A stretch of DNA of 64,000 nucleotides from contig NZ_LUAX01000007.1 of assembly GCF_001695575.1 (NCBI RefSeq), positions 558,001-622,000 of the forward strand. Reading direction: 5' to 3'. The stretch is from Vibrio europaeus. GTDB taxonomy: Bacteria > Pseudomonadota > Gammaproteobacteria > Enterobacterales > Vibrionaceae. The position numbers were made by a program, and so were the translations under genes. Positions 9,104 through 17,345 of this stretch are shown in pieces (within the stretch, counting starts at the first letter, position 1; every line of letters starts with the position of its first letter). The notes beneath the pieces are model-generated. The model did no database searches. It was not told the DNA's origin and was given only the letters and a program-made list of their open reading frames with translations.

Positions 9104-9928
9104 TCAATCAACAAAGTGGGATTGATAGAACTTAGGGGTAACGGCAATTTTCTTTTTAAACTGACGTTGGAAATGCGCTTGGTCAGAAAAGCCAAGCTCT
9201 TGAGCCACCTCGGCGATCTCCTGACCGGATTTGAGCATCACCTTGGCACGTTTGATTTTCTCATCCATCAAATAGGCATGAGGCGGAAGACCATAGTAGT
9301 GCTTGAACGCTCTAAGGAGCTGGTAACGGCTCATCTGGGCTTCTTGCGCTAAATGATCCAATTGATGAGTTTGACTAACGTCATCGAGCAGTTTTTCTTG
9401 CACTCTTTTTAATGATGAAGAGGGGGATGGCTTAACCTCCATTGAACTCTGTGCGTGAACAGCTTCAATAAAGTCATACAGACGAGTTTGTACCTGTAAT
9501 TGGCTAGCTTCTGACTGGAGATCGTTAAACAGAGCTAAATAGTGATTTTTGATTGGCTCACTGCGCTCAAATGCGTGACGAAATGGTGTGTAGTCTGCAC
9601 TATACCCAGCATGAGATTGACCGAGAATTTCGCGCTGAATCGCCCCCATCTGTTTGGTAGCAACAAACAGCATACTATAAGACCAAGTTCCCGCTTCCGG
9701 GTTACAAGAGTGAACATCGGCAGGGTTAATCGTCACTATGTCGCCGCGACCAATATGATGCGTCGAGCTGTGATTACGATAGTCAGCTTTGCCTTGCTGA
9801 ATAATCCCAAATGAAAACTCATCGTGAGAATGCGCTGCATAACAAGCGGTGCTTTGGCTTGCGATTCTCATCTCAATCCAAGGCAGTACCGTACTTTGCT
9901 TAAAGTTCGCGCTGTTATCTTTTTTCAT
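9104..9928 (-). CDS. AraC-family transcriptional regulator
   Basis: 274 residues: N-terminal cupin-like sensing domain (about 25-130; 'AHSHDEFSFGIIQQGKADY', 'GRGDIVTINPADVHSCNP') and C-terminal double HTH (about 175-270; 'AQEAQMSRYQLLRAFKHYYGLPPHAYLMDEKIKRAK', 'VAQELGFSDQAHFQRQFKKKIAVTP'). AGGAG lies 6 nt before the ATG. It lies 33 bp downstream of a LysE-type exporter gene on the same strand, a frequent AraC-LysE pairing in which the regulator controls amino-acid export in response to effector. The effector is not predictable. Confidence 0.85.
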   Translation of the reverse strand: MKKDNSANFKQSTVLPWIEMRIASQSTACYAAHSHDEFSFGIIQQGKADYRNHSSTHHIGRGDIVTINPADVHSCNPEAGTWSYSMLFVATKQMGAIQREILGQSHAGYSADYTPFRHAFERSEPIKNHYLALFNDLQSEASQLQVQTRLYDFIEAVHAQSSMEVKPSPSSSLKRVQEKLLDDVSQTHQLDHLAQEAQMSRYQLLRAFKHYYGLPPHAYLMDEKIKRAKVMLKSGQEIAEVAQELGFSDQAHFQRQFKKKIAVTPKFYQSHFVD

Positions 9929-9961
9929 GCGCAGCTCCTTGCGCTGTATAGGTTTGCAAAA

Positions 9962-10555
9962 CTATAACCAAATCATGCTAACAGAAGCGGCCAAGGTTAT
10001 CGCCATCATTCGATTAAAAATGCGCTGCTTATGGGGCTGAGATAAGTAACTAGATAAAGCACGCCCACTCGCCGCCCATAAGCCGACACCCACTAAGCAA
10101 CAAACTAACGACACCAGAGTAAACACCCAAAGCCAGTAATCTGTATTGCCCTGTCCTACCACATACAAACTGACTCCAGACATCGCCACCATCCAAGCTT
10201 TGGGATTAAGCAGTTGGGTAAGCGACCCTATCCACCAGCCCGAGGTCAGCGTCGTTTGCCCTTCCAATTCAGCCACAGGTGCAGCAAATATCTGGTATGC
10301 AAGGTAGAGTAAAAATGCACTGCCTACCCACTTCAATGCGGCTTCCAACAAGGGCAAAAACTCCACCAATTCATGCATTACACTGCCAGAGATTAGCACA
10401 ACTAAAGCGTAAGCAAATGACGCCCCTAGCACCAGTTTACCGGCTTCTAGACTACCCCGTTGGGCGGCAGTGGCCGTCGCCAATAGATTCACCGGCCCGG
10501 GTGTGGCGGCACCCACAAACGCAAATGCCAACATAGCAATAATTAAACTAATCAT
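9962..10555 (-). CDS. LysE/RhtB-family amino-acid exporter
   Basis: 197-residue inner-membrane protein with about six hydrophobic helices and the family N-terminal signature 'AFVGAATPGPVNLLATATAAQRG'. Family members export amino acids or related metabolites. ATG at 10555 is chosen because AAGGAG sits 6 nt upstream; the in-frame GTG five codons earlier overlaps this ribosome site. Co-directional with the AraC gene 33 bp downstream, probably one transcript. Confidence 0.85.
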   Translation of the reverse strand: MISLIIAMLAFAFVGAATPGPVNLLATATAAQRGSLEAGKLVLGASFAYALVVLISGSVMHELVEFLPLLEAALKWVGSAFLLYLAYQIFAAPVAELEGQTTLTSGWWIGSLTQLLNPKAWMVAMSGVSLYVVGQGNTDYWLWVFTLVSLVCCLVGVGLWAASGRALSSYLSQPHKQRIFNRMMAITLAASVSMIWL

Positions 10556-10635
10556 TTTGTTCTCCTTCACTAGACCTTAACGTTAGCTAAAGCAGAGCAA
10601 GAGTTATTGAACGATATTGCAGGCGTGTAAAAACG

Positions 10636-10660
10636 AAAAAGCCACACGCTAAGGTGTGGC
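10636..10660 (-). terminator. intrinsic terminator of the pirin gene
   Basis: GCCACAC / GTGTGGC stem with a 6-nt loop; read on the minus strand it ends in TTTTT. Confidence 0.75.
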
Positions 10661-10731
10661 AAAACAAAAAGAACTGGCAGTGAATAGTTCGCTTTGCGTT
10701 AAGTGAAGTTCAAGCTGAACTCCTAAGTTGT

Positions 10732-11580
10732 TTAGTAAGTTTCAAACACACCAGAATTGTAATCCTGTATGGTTTGCTCAATCTCATCCATTGTATTCAT
10801 GACAAACGGGCCGTAATGAACGACAGGCTCATTAATTGGTTCGCCAGTGAAAATTAACACGCCACTTTGCTCAAGCGCTTTCAAGTCGACTCGCTCACCT
10901 TTACTTAGCAGTGCAAGTTCACCCTGCTTGAGTGTGTAATCACCAACTTGTACCTTGCCTTGATAGTTTAAGATCATCATGTTGAACTGCTCAGGCACTG
11001 ACAAACTCAATTTCTGGTCACTTTCGGCGCGCCAATCAGACACGCTCAACTCAACACCTGTCTTATTTAACGGCCCTTTAAGCTGCATTTCATTAGCATT
11101 GATCGTTCCGGCTAGTACGCGGACTAGACCAAGCTGCTCGTCGCTATGTTCAGTGATCGTCTCTGGCTGAAAATCGACATATTGAGCCGGCTTCATTTTG
11201 TCGCGCGCTGGTTGGTTTATCCAAATTTGGAAACCATGTAAATTACCTTCTTCCATAATAGGCATTTCACTATGGATAACTCCTCGGCCAGCTGCCATCC
11301 ACTGAGCACCACCACTTCTTAGCTCGCCAACATTACCCATATGATCTTTGTGTTGAAAATGCCCTTTGAGCATATAAGTTAGCGTTTCGATTCCGCGGTG
11401 AGGATGAGGTGGAAAGCCGCCAACGTAATCGGAACGTTGGTCCGACCTAAGCTCATCGACCATTAGAAATGGAGAAAACTGCGCATTATTAAACCCAGCC
11501 ACGCGCTGTATCTTAACCCCATCACCATCTGAGGTAGGATGAACTTGGATTACTTGATTGACTTGTCTGGTTACACTCAT
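10732..11580 (-). CDS. pirin-family protein
   Basis: Bicupin of the pirin family, 282 residues. The metal-binding signature is intact in the N-terminal cupin: 'PPHPHRGIETLTYMLKGHFQHKDHMGN' and 'GGAQWMAAGRGVIHSEMP' (PHPH histidines and the IHSE His/Glu pair). Some bacterial pirins have quercetinase activity, others bind pyruvate dehydrogenase; this one is not resolved. The start at 11580 (MSVTRQVNQ) has GGGGAGA about 6 nt upstream. A longer frame to 11691 would run through a perfect palindrome (11666-11690), which argues for the shorter form. Confidence 0.85.
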   Translation of the reverse strand: MSVTRQVNQVIQVHPTSDGDGVKIQRVAGFNNAQFSPFLMVDELRSDQRSDYVGGFPPHPHRGIETLTYMLKGHFQHKDHMGNVGELRSGGAQWMAAGRGVIHSEMPIMEEGNLHGFQIWINQPARDKMKPAQYVDFQPETITEHSDEQLGLVRVLAGTINANEMQLKGPLNKTGVELSVSDWRAESDQKLSLSVPEQFNMMILNYQGKVQVGDYTLKQGELALLSKGERVDLKALEQSGVLIFTGEPINEPVVHYGPFVMNTMDEIEQTIQDYNSGVFETY

Positions 11581-11665
11581 GCTGTCTCCCCTTAGTTTGG
11601 CTCCGTGAAGGAATGAAGACAGTTTACTGACCTTAAAGAGTAAATTGAGCGGAGAGATTAGAGCC

Positions 11666-11690
11666 TGTCGTTCGAATATTTCGAACGACA
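11666..11690. promoter_or_regulatory. perfect 11-bp inverted repeat upstream of the pirin gene
   Basis: Arms TGTCGTTCGAA and TTCGAACGACA are separated by TAT. It lies 86 bp before the pirin start and just after the DUF2867 stop. No U-run follows on the minus strand, so an operator is more likely than a terminator. The binding protein is unknown. Confidence 0.55.
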
Positions 11691-11697
11691 ATGAGAT

Positions 11698-12195
11698 TTA
11701 AGCAGGTACGAGTGTTTTCAAAGAGGTGGGTACTATCAGCTTATGTACTGGGGCCACAAAAAACATATACAGTTTGCCGAACGTGTTCTTAACATCGACA
11801 ACCGTTGTTGCATGCAAGGTCATTGTGTCGCCATCAGGAACAATAAGAAAAGAGAGCCGAACATTGAGGTGCTTATCGCAATCCTCCACCAGCAGTTCGT
11901 TGTCGCTTAAACTAACAATAGAAAATATACCCACTTGGTCGCCAACTCGATACTCGCTAATCGGCTTGTTTTCATCTAGATCCGCCATACGCCCTAGGTG
12001 TTTCAACCCCAGTTTAGAAACAATGCGATTGCGTAAATCCATCAGCGCATTGACCCAGCGGGGCGTCTTATTCACCATCGCAAAGTAGACTTCTAGCGCG
12101 GATTCACCGTTATAAGGCAACTCGATATTGTGTGTATCAGCGAAGTAGGCCCCTTGTAAATAAGGGTGAATGTTAGAGTGACTGGGCAGATCCAT
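11698..12195 (-). CDS. DUF2867-domain protein
   Basis: 165-residue soluble protein resembling DUF2867 (PF11066): 'YFAMVNKTPRWVNALMDLRNRIVSKLGLKHLG', 'YRVGDQVGIFSIVSLSDNELLVEDCDKHLNVRLSFLI' and a hydrophobic C-terminal segment 'KLYMFFVAPVHKLIVP'. No catalytic motif is recognised and the function is unknown. It is co-directional with pirin but separated from it by the palindrome. Confidence 0.75.
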   Translation of the reverse strand: MDLPSHSNIHPYLQGAYFADTHNIELPYNGESALEVYFAMVNKTPRWVNALMDLRNRIVSKLGLKHLGRMADLDENKPISEYRVGDQVGIFSIVSLSDNELLVEDCDKHLNVRLSFLIVPDGDTMTLHATTVVDVKNTFGKLYMFFVAPVHKLIVPTSLKTLVPA

Positions 12196-12255
12196 AGTAA
12201 AGCCTTGTTGAGTGAGTATTCCTTTTACTTTATGACCTTAAAGGTGATCACAAAT

Positions 12256-12290
12256 AAAACAAAGGCACAGAAGCGAATATCTGTGCCTTG
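12256..12290 (-). terminator. intrinsic terminator of the catB-like gene
   Basis: AAGGCACAGA / TCTGTGCCTT stem with an 8-nt loop; on the minus strand the second arm is followed by TGTTTTATTTG. Located 9 bp after the catB-like stop. Confidence 0.75.
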
Positions 12291-12298
12291 TCTCAATT

Positions 12299-12928
12299 TT
12301 AACCAGTGACGTGTTGCTGCCAATAGCGATACAACCCATCTACATCCCCCGAGCAGAGTAATGACATTGCGCCTTTAAGCTGCTCATCACGCCACTGCCA
12401 CCACTGCATTTCATTTAGCTTCTCTCGCTCACTTTCTGAAAAGCGATACTTAATATGCTTTGCTGGGTTTGAGCCCACGACCTCATAGGGTGCGACATCC
12501 TTGGTCACAACAGCGCGACTGGCAATAATAGCGCCGTCTCCTATGGTCACTCCTGCCATGATCATCGCCTCAGATCCTATCCACACATCATTCCCGACCA
12601 CTGTATTTCCTGAGCGAGCGAATCCATCTTGCGCATCAGCGAAGTTCTCATCCTCTTGATAGAAAAAAGGAAAGGTCGAGATCCAGTCGCTGCGGTGCCC
12701 TTGATTCCCTGCCATCATAAATACAGCGCCCGAGCCTATCGAGCAAAAGCTGCCGATGATCAGTTTATCAACGTCGTCTCTATCTGGATTTAAGTAACGC
12801 GCGCAATCATCAAAGCCATGACCATGATAATAGCCCGAATAATAGCTATGACGACCAACAATAATATTGGGATTGGTTACCTGCTCAGTGAGCGGTTTAC
12901 CTGCAAATGGCGAGTCAAAAACATTCAT
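12299..12928 (-). CDS. catB: CatB-type (xenobiotic) chloramphenicol acetyltransferase
   Basis: Left-handed beta-helix acetyltransferase of 209 residues, transferring acetyl from acetyl-CoA to hydroxyl groups of chloramphenicol-like compounds. The N-terminus 'NPNIIVGRHSYYSGYYHGHGFDDCARYL' and 'IGSFCSIGSGAVFMMAGNQGHRSDW' (catalytic-type His in GHR) match vibrio chromosomal CatB/CatC closely, as does 'GNDVWIGSEAMIMAGVTIGDGAIIASRAVVTKDV'. Hexapeptide repeats run about 55-165. Chromosomal copies often confer little resistance. No leader ORF or attenuator is seen upstream, unlike the paralogue at 45112-45753. Confidence 0.85.
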   Translation of the reverse strand: MNVFDSPFAGKPLTEQVTNPNIIVGRHSYYSGYYHGHGFDDCARYLNPDRDDVDKLIIGSFCSIGSGAVFMMAGNQGHRSDWISTFPFFYQEDENFADAQDGFARSGNTVVGNDVWIGSEAMIMAGVTIGDGAIIASRAVVTKDVAPYEVVGSNPAKHIKYRFSESEREKLNEMQWWQWRDEQLKGAMSLLCSGDVDGLYRYWQQHVTG

Positions 12929-13108
12929 AATTTCATTCTTTTGGTTATCTATGATTTAGTCCAAGGTTAGGATAAGGGTAAAGATGACTCAGGTCACTGA
13001 GATTTATCATTGCCATCGCTCAGTCCACACTAACTCAAACCGGCATTGGTATCCGCATGGCAACACGATAAGATACCGCATCTCAACGTCACGGATGTAC
13101 TAACAATT

Positions 13109-14407
13109 ATGAATACCGCTCAGCAATTTATTGATGCAGGAGTAAAATACACTCCGCATTACTTTCAAGTCCCTTTAAATTACTCAGACGCTACGCAAGG
13201 TGAAATTACCGTTTTTGCTCGCGAGCTATCCTTGGTTTCAGATGGTGACAGCGCAAAGCCTTGGTTAGTCTATTTTCAAGGCGGCCCGGGCTTCCCCTCT
13301 CCTCGTCAAAATGGCAATAGCGGATGGGTAAAGCGCGCGCTGCAAGATTACCGTATTTTATTGTTAGACCAACGTGGAACGGGCAATAGTTCAGTGATCT
13401 CTCATCAAACTCTGGCGCATCTAACACCTGAAGAGCAAGCGGAGTATTTAAGCTATTTTCGTGCTGACAACATCGTTCGCGATGCTGAGTTTATTCGCCA
13501 ACAATTTGGTGTTGAACAGTGGTCAATTATCGGTCAAAGCTTTGGTGGTTTCTGTTCACTTACCTATCTGTCGCTTTTTCCTCAGAGTTTGTCTCGCAGC
13601 TTTATTACTGGCGGTGTCCCGTCGATTTCTCGCCACCCAGACGATGTGTATCAGGCGACGTTTAAACGAACGATGGAGAAGAACCAAGCTTTCTTCCAGC
13701 AATTCCCTAAAGCGCAAGAGCTATGTAAACAGATTGCCGATCACTTAATTGATAACGAAGAATACTTACCAAACGGACAGCGATTTACCGTTGAGCAATT
13801 CCAACAGATTGGAATTAACTTTGGTATGAGTGATACTTTCTTGCCAACCTATTACGCGCTAGAAAATGCCCTTGTCGAGGTGAATGGCAAAACCGAACTG
13901 CGCTATGAGTTTTTAAGTAGCATGCTGATGGAACAAGGTTTCCAGACCAATCCGATCTATGCAATTTTGCATGAATCAATCTACTGCCAAGGCTTTGCGT
14001 CAAACTGGAGTGCTCATAAAGTTCGTCAGCAAAACCCAGCGTTTAACTACGACAAAGATAAACCTTTCTACTTTACTGGTGAGATGGTCTTCCCTTGGAT
14101 GTTTGATCAATACAAGAACTTGCAACCACTTAAACCCGCTGCAGAGTTACTCGCAGCGAAGCAAGACTGGCAACCGTTATACGATGCGAAGCAGTTGGCG
14201 AGCAACAAAGTACCAGTAAGCTGCGCTGTCTATGCCGATGACATGTTTGTTGAGATGGATATCAGCCGAGAAACGCTGGCAGAGATGCCAAATGCCAAAG
14301 CTTGGATTACCAATGAATATGAGCACAACGGTTTACGTGCTGATGGCGAGAAGATCTTAGATACTCTGATTGCGATGGGTGACCAAACAGCAGCGACACT
14401 TATCTAA
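13109..14407 (+). CDS. alpha/beta hydrolase, prolyl aminopeptidase-like (S33)
   Basis: 432-residue cytoplasmic hydrolase of the S33 prolyl iminopeptidase group: oxyanion-hole block 'YFQGGPGFPSPR', 'LLLDQRGTGNSS' and nucleophile elbow 'GQSFGGF'; the C-terminal His is probably in 'YEHNGLR'. S33 enzymes of this size remove N-terminal proline from peptides. ATG 13109 is preferred over an upstream in-frame TTG at 13046, although the ribosome site is weak (GGAT). Divergent from catB across 180 bp. Confidence 0.82.
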   Translation: MNTAQQFIDAGVKYTPHYFQVPLNYSDATQGEITVFARELSLVSDGDSAKPWLVYFQGGPGFPSPRQNGNSGWVKRALQDYRILLLDQRGTGNSSVISHQTLAHLTPEEQAEYLSYFRADNIVRDAEFIRQQFGVEQWSIIGQSFGGFCSLTYLSLFPQSLSRSFITGGVPSISRHPDDVYQATFKRTMEKNQAFFQQFPKAQELCKQIADHLIDNEEYLPNGQRFTVEQFQQIGINFGMSDTFLPTYYALENALVEVNGKTELRYEFLSSMLMEQGFQTNPIYAILHESIYCQGFASNWSAHKVRQQNPAFNYDKDKPFYFTGEMVFPWMFDQYKNLQPLKPAAELLAAKQDWQPLYDAKQLASNKVPVSCAVYADDMFVEMDISRETLAEMPNAKAWITNEYEHNGLRADGEKILDTLIAMGDQTAATLI

Positions 14408-14411
14408 CCAA

Positions 14412-14440
14412 TGAGCCCCCGCACATAGCTTGGGGGCTCA
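14412..14440. terminator. stem-loop between convergent genes
   Basis: Perfect 9-bp stem TGAGCCCCC / GGGGGCTCA with an 11-nt loop but without a clear U-run, so terminator function is likely only from position. Confidence 0.5.
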
Positions 14441-14461
14441 ACTTAAAATGTGTAATCGGCG

Positions 14462-14842
14462 TTACTCCATCGAGTGAAGACCAATCATATTGCCTTCAGT
14501 GTCAGAGACCATAGAGATAAAACCGTGTGGGCCAATAGCAAATTTAGGGTGAACCACCTTGCCACCAGCGCCTTCTACTCTTGACTGCTCATTGGCACAA
14601 TCTTGGCAAGAAAAGTAGACCAGTGTGCTATTACCGCCTGGAGAAACCCCTTCCATTTTTGCTAACGCACCCGCAGCGCCATATTGCTCCATAGAGGATG
14701 GAAAAAGCCACATTTCTATTTCCATCTTAGCGTCACCATCAAGTTTCTCTAGCGACGTTTCAAACACCGCTTCATAGAACGCTTTTGCACGCGACATATC
14801 GTCAACATAGATTTCAAACCAACCAACCGGATTCATTTGCAT
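14462..14842 (-). CDS. VOC-family (glyoxalase/bleomycin-resistance fold) protein
   Basis: 126 residues, single vicinal-oxygen-chelate domain: 'GWFEIYVDDMSRAKAFYEAVFETSLEKL' at the start and 'FAIGPHGFISMVSDTEGNMIGLHS' at the end. Related proteins include putative dioxygenases and lyases; no substrate can be named. AGGAGG lies 3 nt before ATG 14842 and 9 nt before the in-frame ATG 14836, so the second start is equally possible. Confidence 0.8.
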   Translation of the reverse strand: MQMNPVGWFEIYVDDMSRAKAFYEAVFETSLEKLDGDAKMEIEMWLFPSSMEQYGAAGALAKMEGVSPGGNSTLVYFSCQDCANEQSRVEGAGGKVVHPKFAIGPHGFISMVSDTEGNMIGLHSME

Positions 14843-15088
14843 GTTCCTCCTAGACCTGAGCGAATGACTCTTTAAAACTAGCGCAGGACTTCAACAATTC
14901 CAGTCAGTACAACGCCCTTTCAAGTTTCAATTGGTGGAATATAGGCAAATAAGCCATCAATCTAAATATGTAAATCATAAAAAATCACAGCCATATCTAA
15001 TATTCCTCTCGCCCATAAGCGCTATAAACTCCTCGCAATTAAATAATAAAAAACATACCAAGATTATTAGTGAGGTAAAGGCGTAGTA

Positions 15089-15538
15089 ATGGATATCTAT
15101 CAAGAGAGTATTAGTTTTTTAGGCAATAATGTTGAATTCGATGACAACGGATTATTTCAGTGTGAGTTATCACCAGAAAGCGGCATGCATGAAGAAGCTC
15201 TTTTTCTGACCATCTTCAAAAATGAAGCCACAATCAACCTACATGTTTCTATTACTAGCCCTATTGAGCTACCTATTCCCATGCCAGATCATCTAGCTGT
15301 CGCTTTAGGCAAGCAGGCGCTAGAGCCTTTTCGAGGCGGGTTCGGTGTTGGTCTCATACCCGATAGCCGTCGTTTAAGCATTTACAAGATAATAGCCCTA
15401 TCCAACAAACCTCAAGGCTACGTCCAAAACACACTTCAGCAGTTGCTCGATAAAGTCGAGCAATGGCATCAGTTCATTGAACAAGTTGAAACATCTACTG
15501 AGTCTATAGAAAGACCGAACTCAGGCATTTTCATTTAA
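15089..15538 (+). CDS. type III secretion chaperone, CesT/SicP-like (VPA0451-like)
   Basis: 149-residue acidic protein with the alpha/beta layout of class I type III chaperones ('YQESISFLGNNVEFDDNGLFQCEL', 'EEALFLTIFKNEATINLHVSI', then a helix 'YVQNTLQQLLDKVEQWHQFIEQVE'). It ends 37 bp before an inositol-phosphatase-type effector gene, the same order as V. parahaemolyticus VPA0451-VPA0450, where VPA0451 is the dedicated chaperone. Family match is from memory; the pairing makes it convincing. No type III apparatus genes are in the window. Confidence 0.75.
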   Translation: MDIYQESISFLGNNVEFDDNGLFQCELSPESGMHEEALFLTIFKNEATINLHVSITSPIELPIPMPDHLAVALGKQALEPFRGGFGVGLIPDSRRLSIYKIIALSNKPQGYVQNTLQQLLDKVEQWHQFIEQVETSTESIERPNSGIFI

Positions 15539-15575
15539 TTGTTTTCCATTATTAAATCAAGAGCGGAAGAAAATC

Positions 15576-16670
15576 ATGTCAACCATTCATATCAATAGTC
15601 AGCATAGAGGTAATTTAGATCTTGCTGATATTCACAGAATAAAAAATGAAGCCAAACAAGGTGACACCGTTAAATTTGGCTCTATTTTGGGCAAAGAATA
15701 TAGCGTTACCAAAAATAGCGATGGAGAAATAAGCCTAAAACAGAAAGAGAGCAAAAGCTTCTTTAGCCATTTTTTCAACAAGTCTGATGCAACAAAAAAC
15801 AATGACTTGAAACTCAATCAGATGAATCAACAGCTCCACAACAAGGGAAGAATCGGTGAAGCGAAAGTGCTCACCGTTACCTACAATCAGGCAAACCAAA
15901 AAATGCCGGAAGAAACAAAAAACTATTTCCAAAACCTAATCAAAAGTGGTGACTATGATGTCGTACTGTTTGCTGAGCAAGAATCTAAACTGCTTGCCAA
16001 AGATCTAGAGCTTGAGGGCATGAACCTACTCAGCCAAAATAAGATGAAGGTTATGACCAAAGGACTTGGTGAAGGAGTCAGCTACACGTCTATGTCTGTA
16101 TTTGCCAAAGATGGTGCCGACGTTAAAGTAAAAGGAGAGTCTGAATTCCGACACGGTTGGGGAGGCAAGAATATGGAGTTCTTGTTAGGCATTACTGGCA
16201 ATAAAGGGGGCGTTAAAACTTCCTTAGAGGTCAATGGACAAGATATTACCGCTATTTCCGCACACCTAGACTCCAACAAAGAGGCCAAGCGTGAATTAGA
16301 AGGCAACAAACTTATGGCTGGAATTAAATCCAATGAGGAAGTTCTAATTACCGGTGACTTGAATGAGCGTGAAAAGCTTTTAGACGATGGAACCATGTAT
16401 GATCCTGTATCACACGATGACACTCATTTAGCGAAGCATGGATTTAAGTTTGAGGCTCTTAACAGCCATACCTACATGCAGTTAGATTCAACAGGCAAGA
16501 TCAAGCATAAAGAAGGCCGAGATCGTCCAGACTTTGGCGAACTGGACAACACTGGATTGACCAACAAAACTGGGAATCTTAAAGACTTGCAAACTAAGGT
16601 CTTAGATGAAGGGTTTGACAACGTGAGTGACCATAAGCCTGTAGCCTCTACCTTTACAGTAAGAGGTTAA
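15576..16670 (+). CDS. putative type III effector, inositol polyphosphate 5-phosphatase (VPA0450-like)
   Basis: 364-residue protein with an endonuclease/exonuclease/phosphatase catalytic domain from about residue 95. All 5-phosphatase signatures are visible: 'FAEQES' (metal-binding Glu136), 'GNKGGV' (208-213) followed by 'SAHLDS' (His230), 'TGDLNER' (259-265) and 'SDHKPV' (351-356, catalytic His353). The canonical PAWTDRIL block is replaced by 'RDRPDF' (315-320). The N-terminal 90 residues are polar, fitting secretion signal and chaperone binding. VPA0450 removes the D5 phosphate of host PI(4,5)P2 and detaches cortical actin from the membrane. The ribosome site GGAAGA precedes the ATG. Translocation is inferred from homology and the adjacent chaperone. 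Confidence 0.8.
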   Translation: MSTIHINSQHRGNLDLADIHRIKNEAKQGDTVKFGSILGKEYSVTKNSDGEISLKQKESKSFFSHFFNKSDATKNNDLKLNQMNQQLHNKGRIGEAKVLTVTYNQANQKMPEETKNYFQNLIKSGDYDVVLFAEQESKLLAKDLELEGMNLLSQNKMKVMTKGLGEGVSYTSMSVFAKDGADVKVKGESEFRHGWGGKNMEFLLGITGNKGGVKTSLEVNGQDITAISAHLDSNKEAKRELEGNKLMAGIKSNEEVLITGDLNEREKLLDDGTMYDPVSHDDTHLAKHGFKFEALNSHTYMQLDSTGKIKHKEGRDRPDFGELDNTGLTNKTGNLKDLQTKVLDEGFDNVSDHKPVASTFTVRG

Positions 16671-16683
16671 AGAAGATTTAGTA

Positions 16684-16707
16684 GACCCTCTCGACTATCA
16701 GAGGGTC
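16684..16707. terminator. stem-loop after the effector gene
   Basis: GACCCTC / GAGGGTC stem with a 10-nt loop between convergent genes; the U-run is weak (TTG). Confidence 0.45.
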
Positions 16708-16713
16708 TTGTAA

Positions 16714-17247
16714 CTATCGCTGACGCAGGTAGCGACTTTGTACAATCGCATCGAGATAGACTTTGCTTTCAACCAAATTGTATTTCTGCAAACCATCCAG
16801 TTCACCAAACAGTTTTGCGCCACCACCGAGAACAACTGGAATAGTGGTGATAGCAAGTTCATCAATCAGATCTAGTTTTAAGAAGTTTTGAATTGTCACC
16901 CCACCGTCGATATACAAATCCTGATAACCTTGAGCATTAAGATCCTTAACGATGTCACGCAAATCTCCGCTGACTAAGAACACCTTGTCTTGATAGCCAC
17001 TTGGGATTTCTTCTAGGGTATTACTCAGCACAAAAACAGGCTTGCTGTAAGGCCAATCAACATCAAAGCTCAATACTGTTTCAAGGGTATTTCTGCCCAT
17101 CACCAACGCATCGACACGCTCAAGCAAGGGCACAAACCCCATATCAATATTGTCTGGGTTAGGTATCGAATGCAGCCAATCGAGTCCCCCATCCTTGTCC
17201 GCGATATAGCCGTCAAGACTGGTTGCAATAAATACGATATTTGCCAT
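16714..17247 (-). CDS. RibD C-terminal/dihydrofolate reductase-like NADPH reductase
   Basis: 177-residue DHFR-fold protein of the RibD_C group: 'MANIVFIATSLDGYIADKDGGLDWLHS', 'LVMGRNTLETVL' and 'YIDGGVTIQNFLKLDLIDELAITTIPVVLGGGAKLF'. It is not a true FolA or RibD and the substrate is unknown. Start ATG 17247 has GGAG 9 nt upstream; a TTG two codons earlier is unlikely. It is divergent from a TetR gene, with a perfect 25-bp palindrome between them that presumably controls it. Confidence 0.82.
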   Translation of the reverse strand: MANIVFIATSLDGYIADKDGGLDWLHSIPNPDNIDMGFVPLLERVDALVMGRNTLETVLSFDVDWPYSKPVFVLSNTLEEIPSGYQDKVFLVSGDLRDIVKDLNAQGYQDLYIDGGVTIQNFLKLDLIDELAITTIPVVLGGGAKLFGELDGLQKYNLVESKVYLDAIVQSRYLRQR

Positions 17248-17298
17248 GGTCAAGTTCTCCGATAAGCGAGTTTGGACAAAGTATAAAACTGAGTTACA

Positions 17299-17323
17299 AT
17301 TAATTCTACACTGTAGAATTAAT
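17299..17323. promoter_or_regulatory. TetR-type operator palindrome
   Basis: Perfect 12-bp arms (half-site ATTAATTCTACA and its complement) around a single central C. Located in the 98-bp spacer between the reductase and TetR genes, ending 22 bp before the tetR-like start, so binding would autoregulate and repress the reductase. Confidence 0.8.
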
Positions 17324-17345
17324 ATTAGATTAATGAGATCCTAAG

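Noticed and set aside
13046..13108. N-terminal extension of the S33 peptidase gene
   Set aside because: It would start at TTG without a ribosome site and the extra residues do not fit the family.
15030..15088. ExsA-type promoter before the type III chaperone gene
   Set aside because: The region is A-rich, but I could not match the ExsA consensus convincingly.
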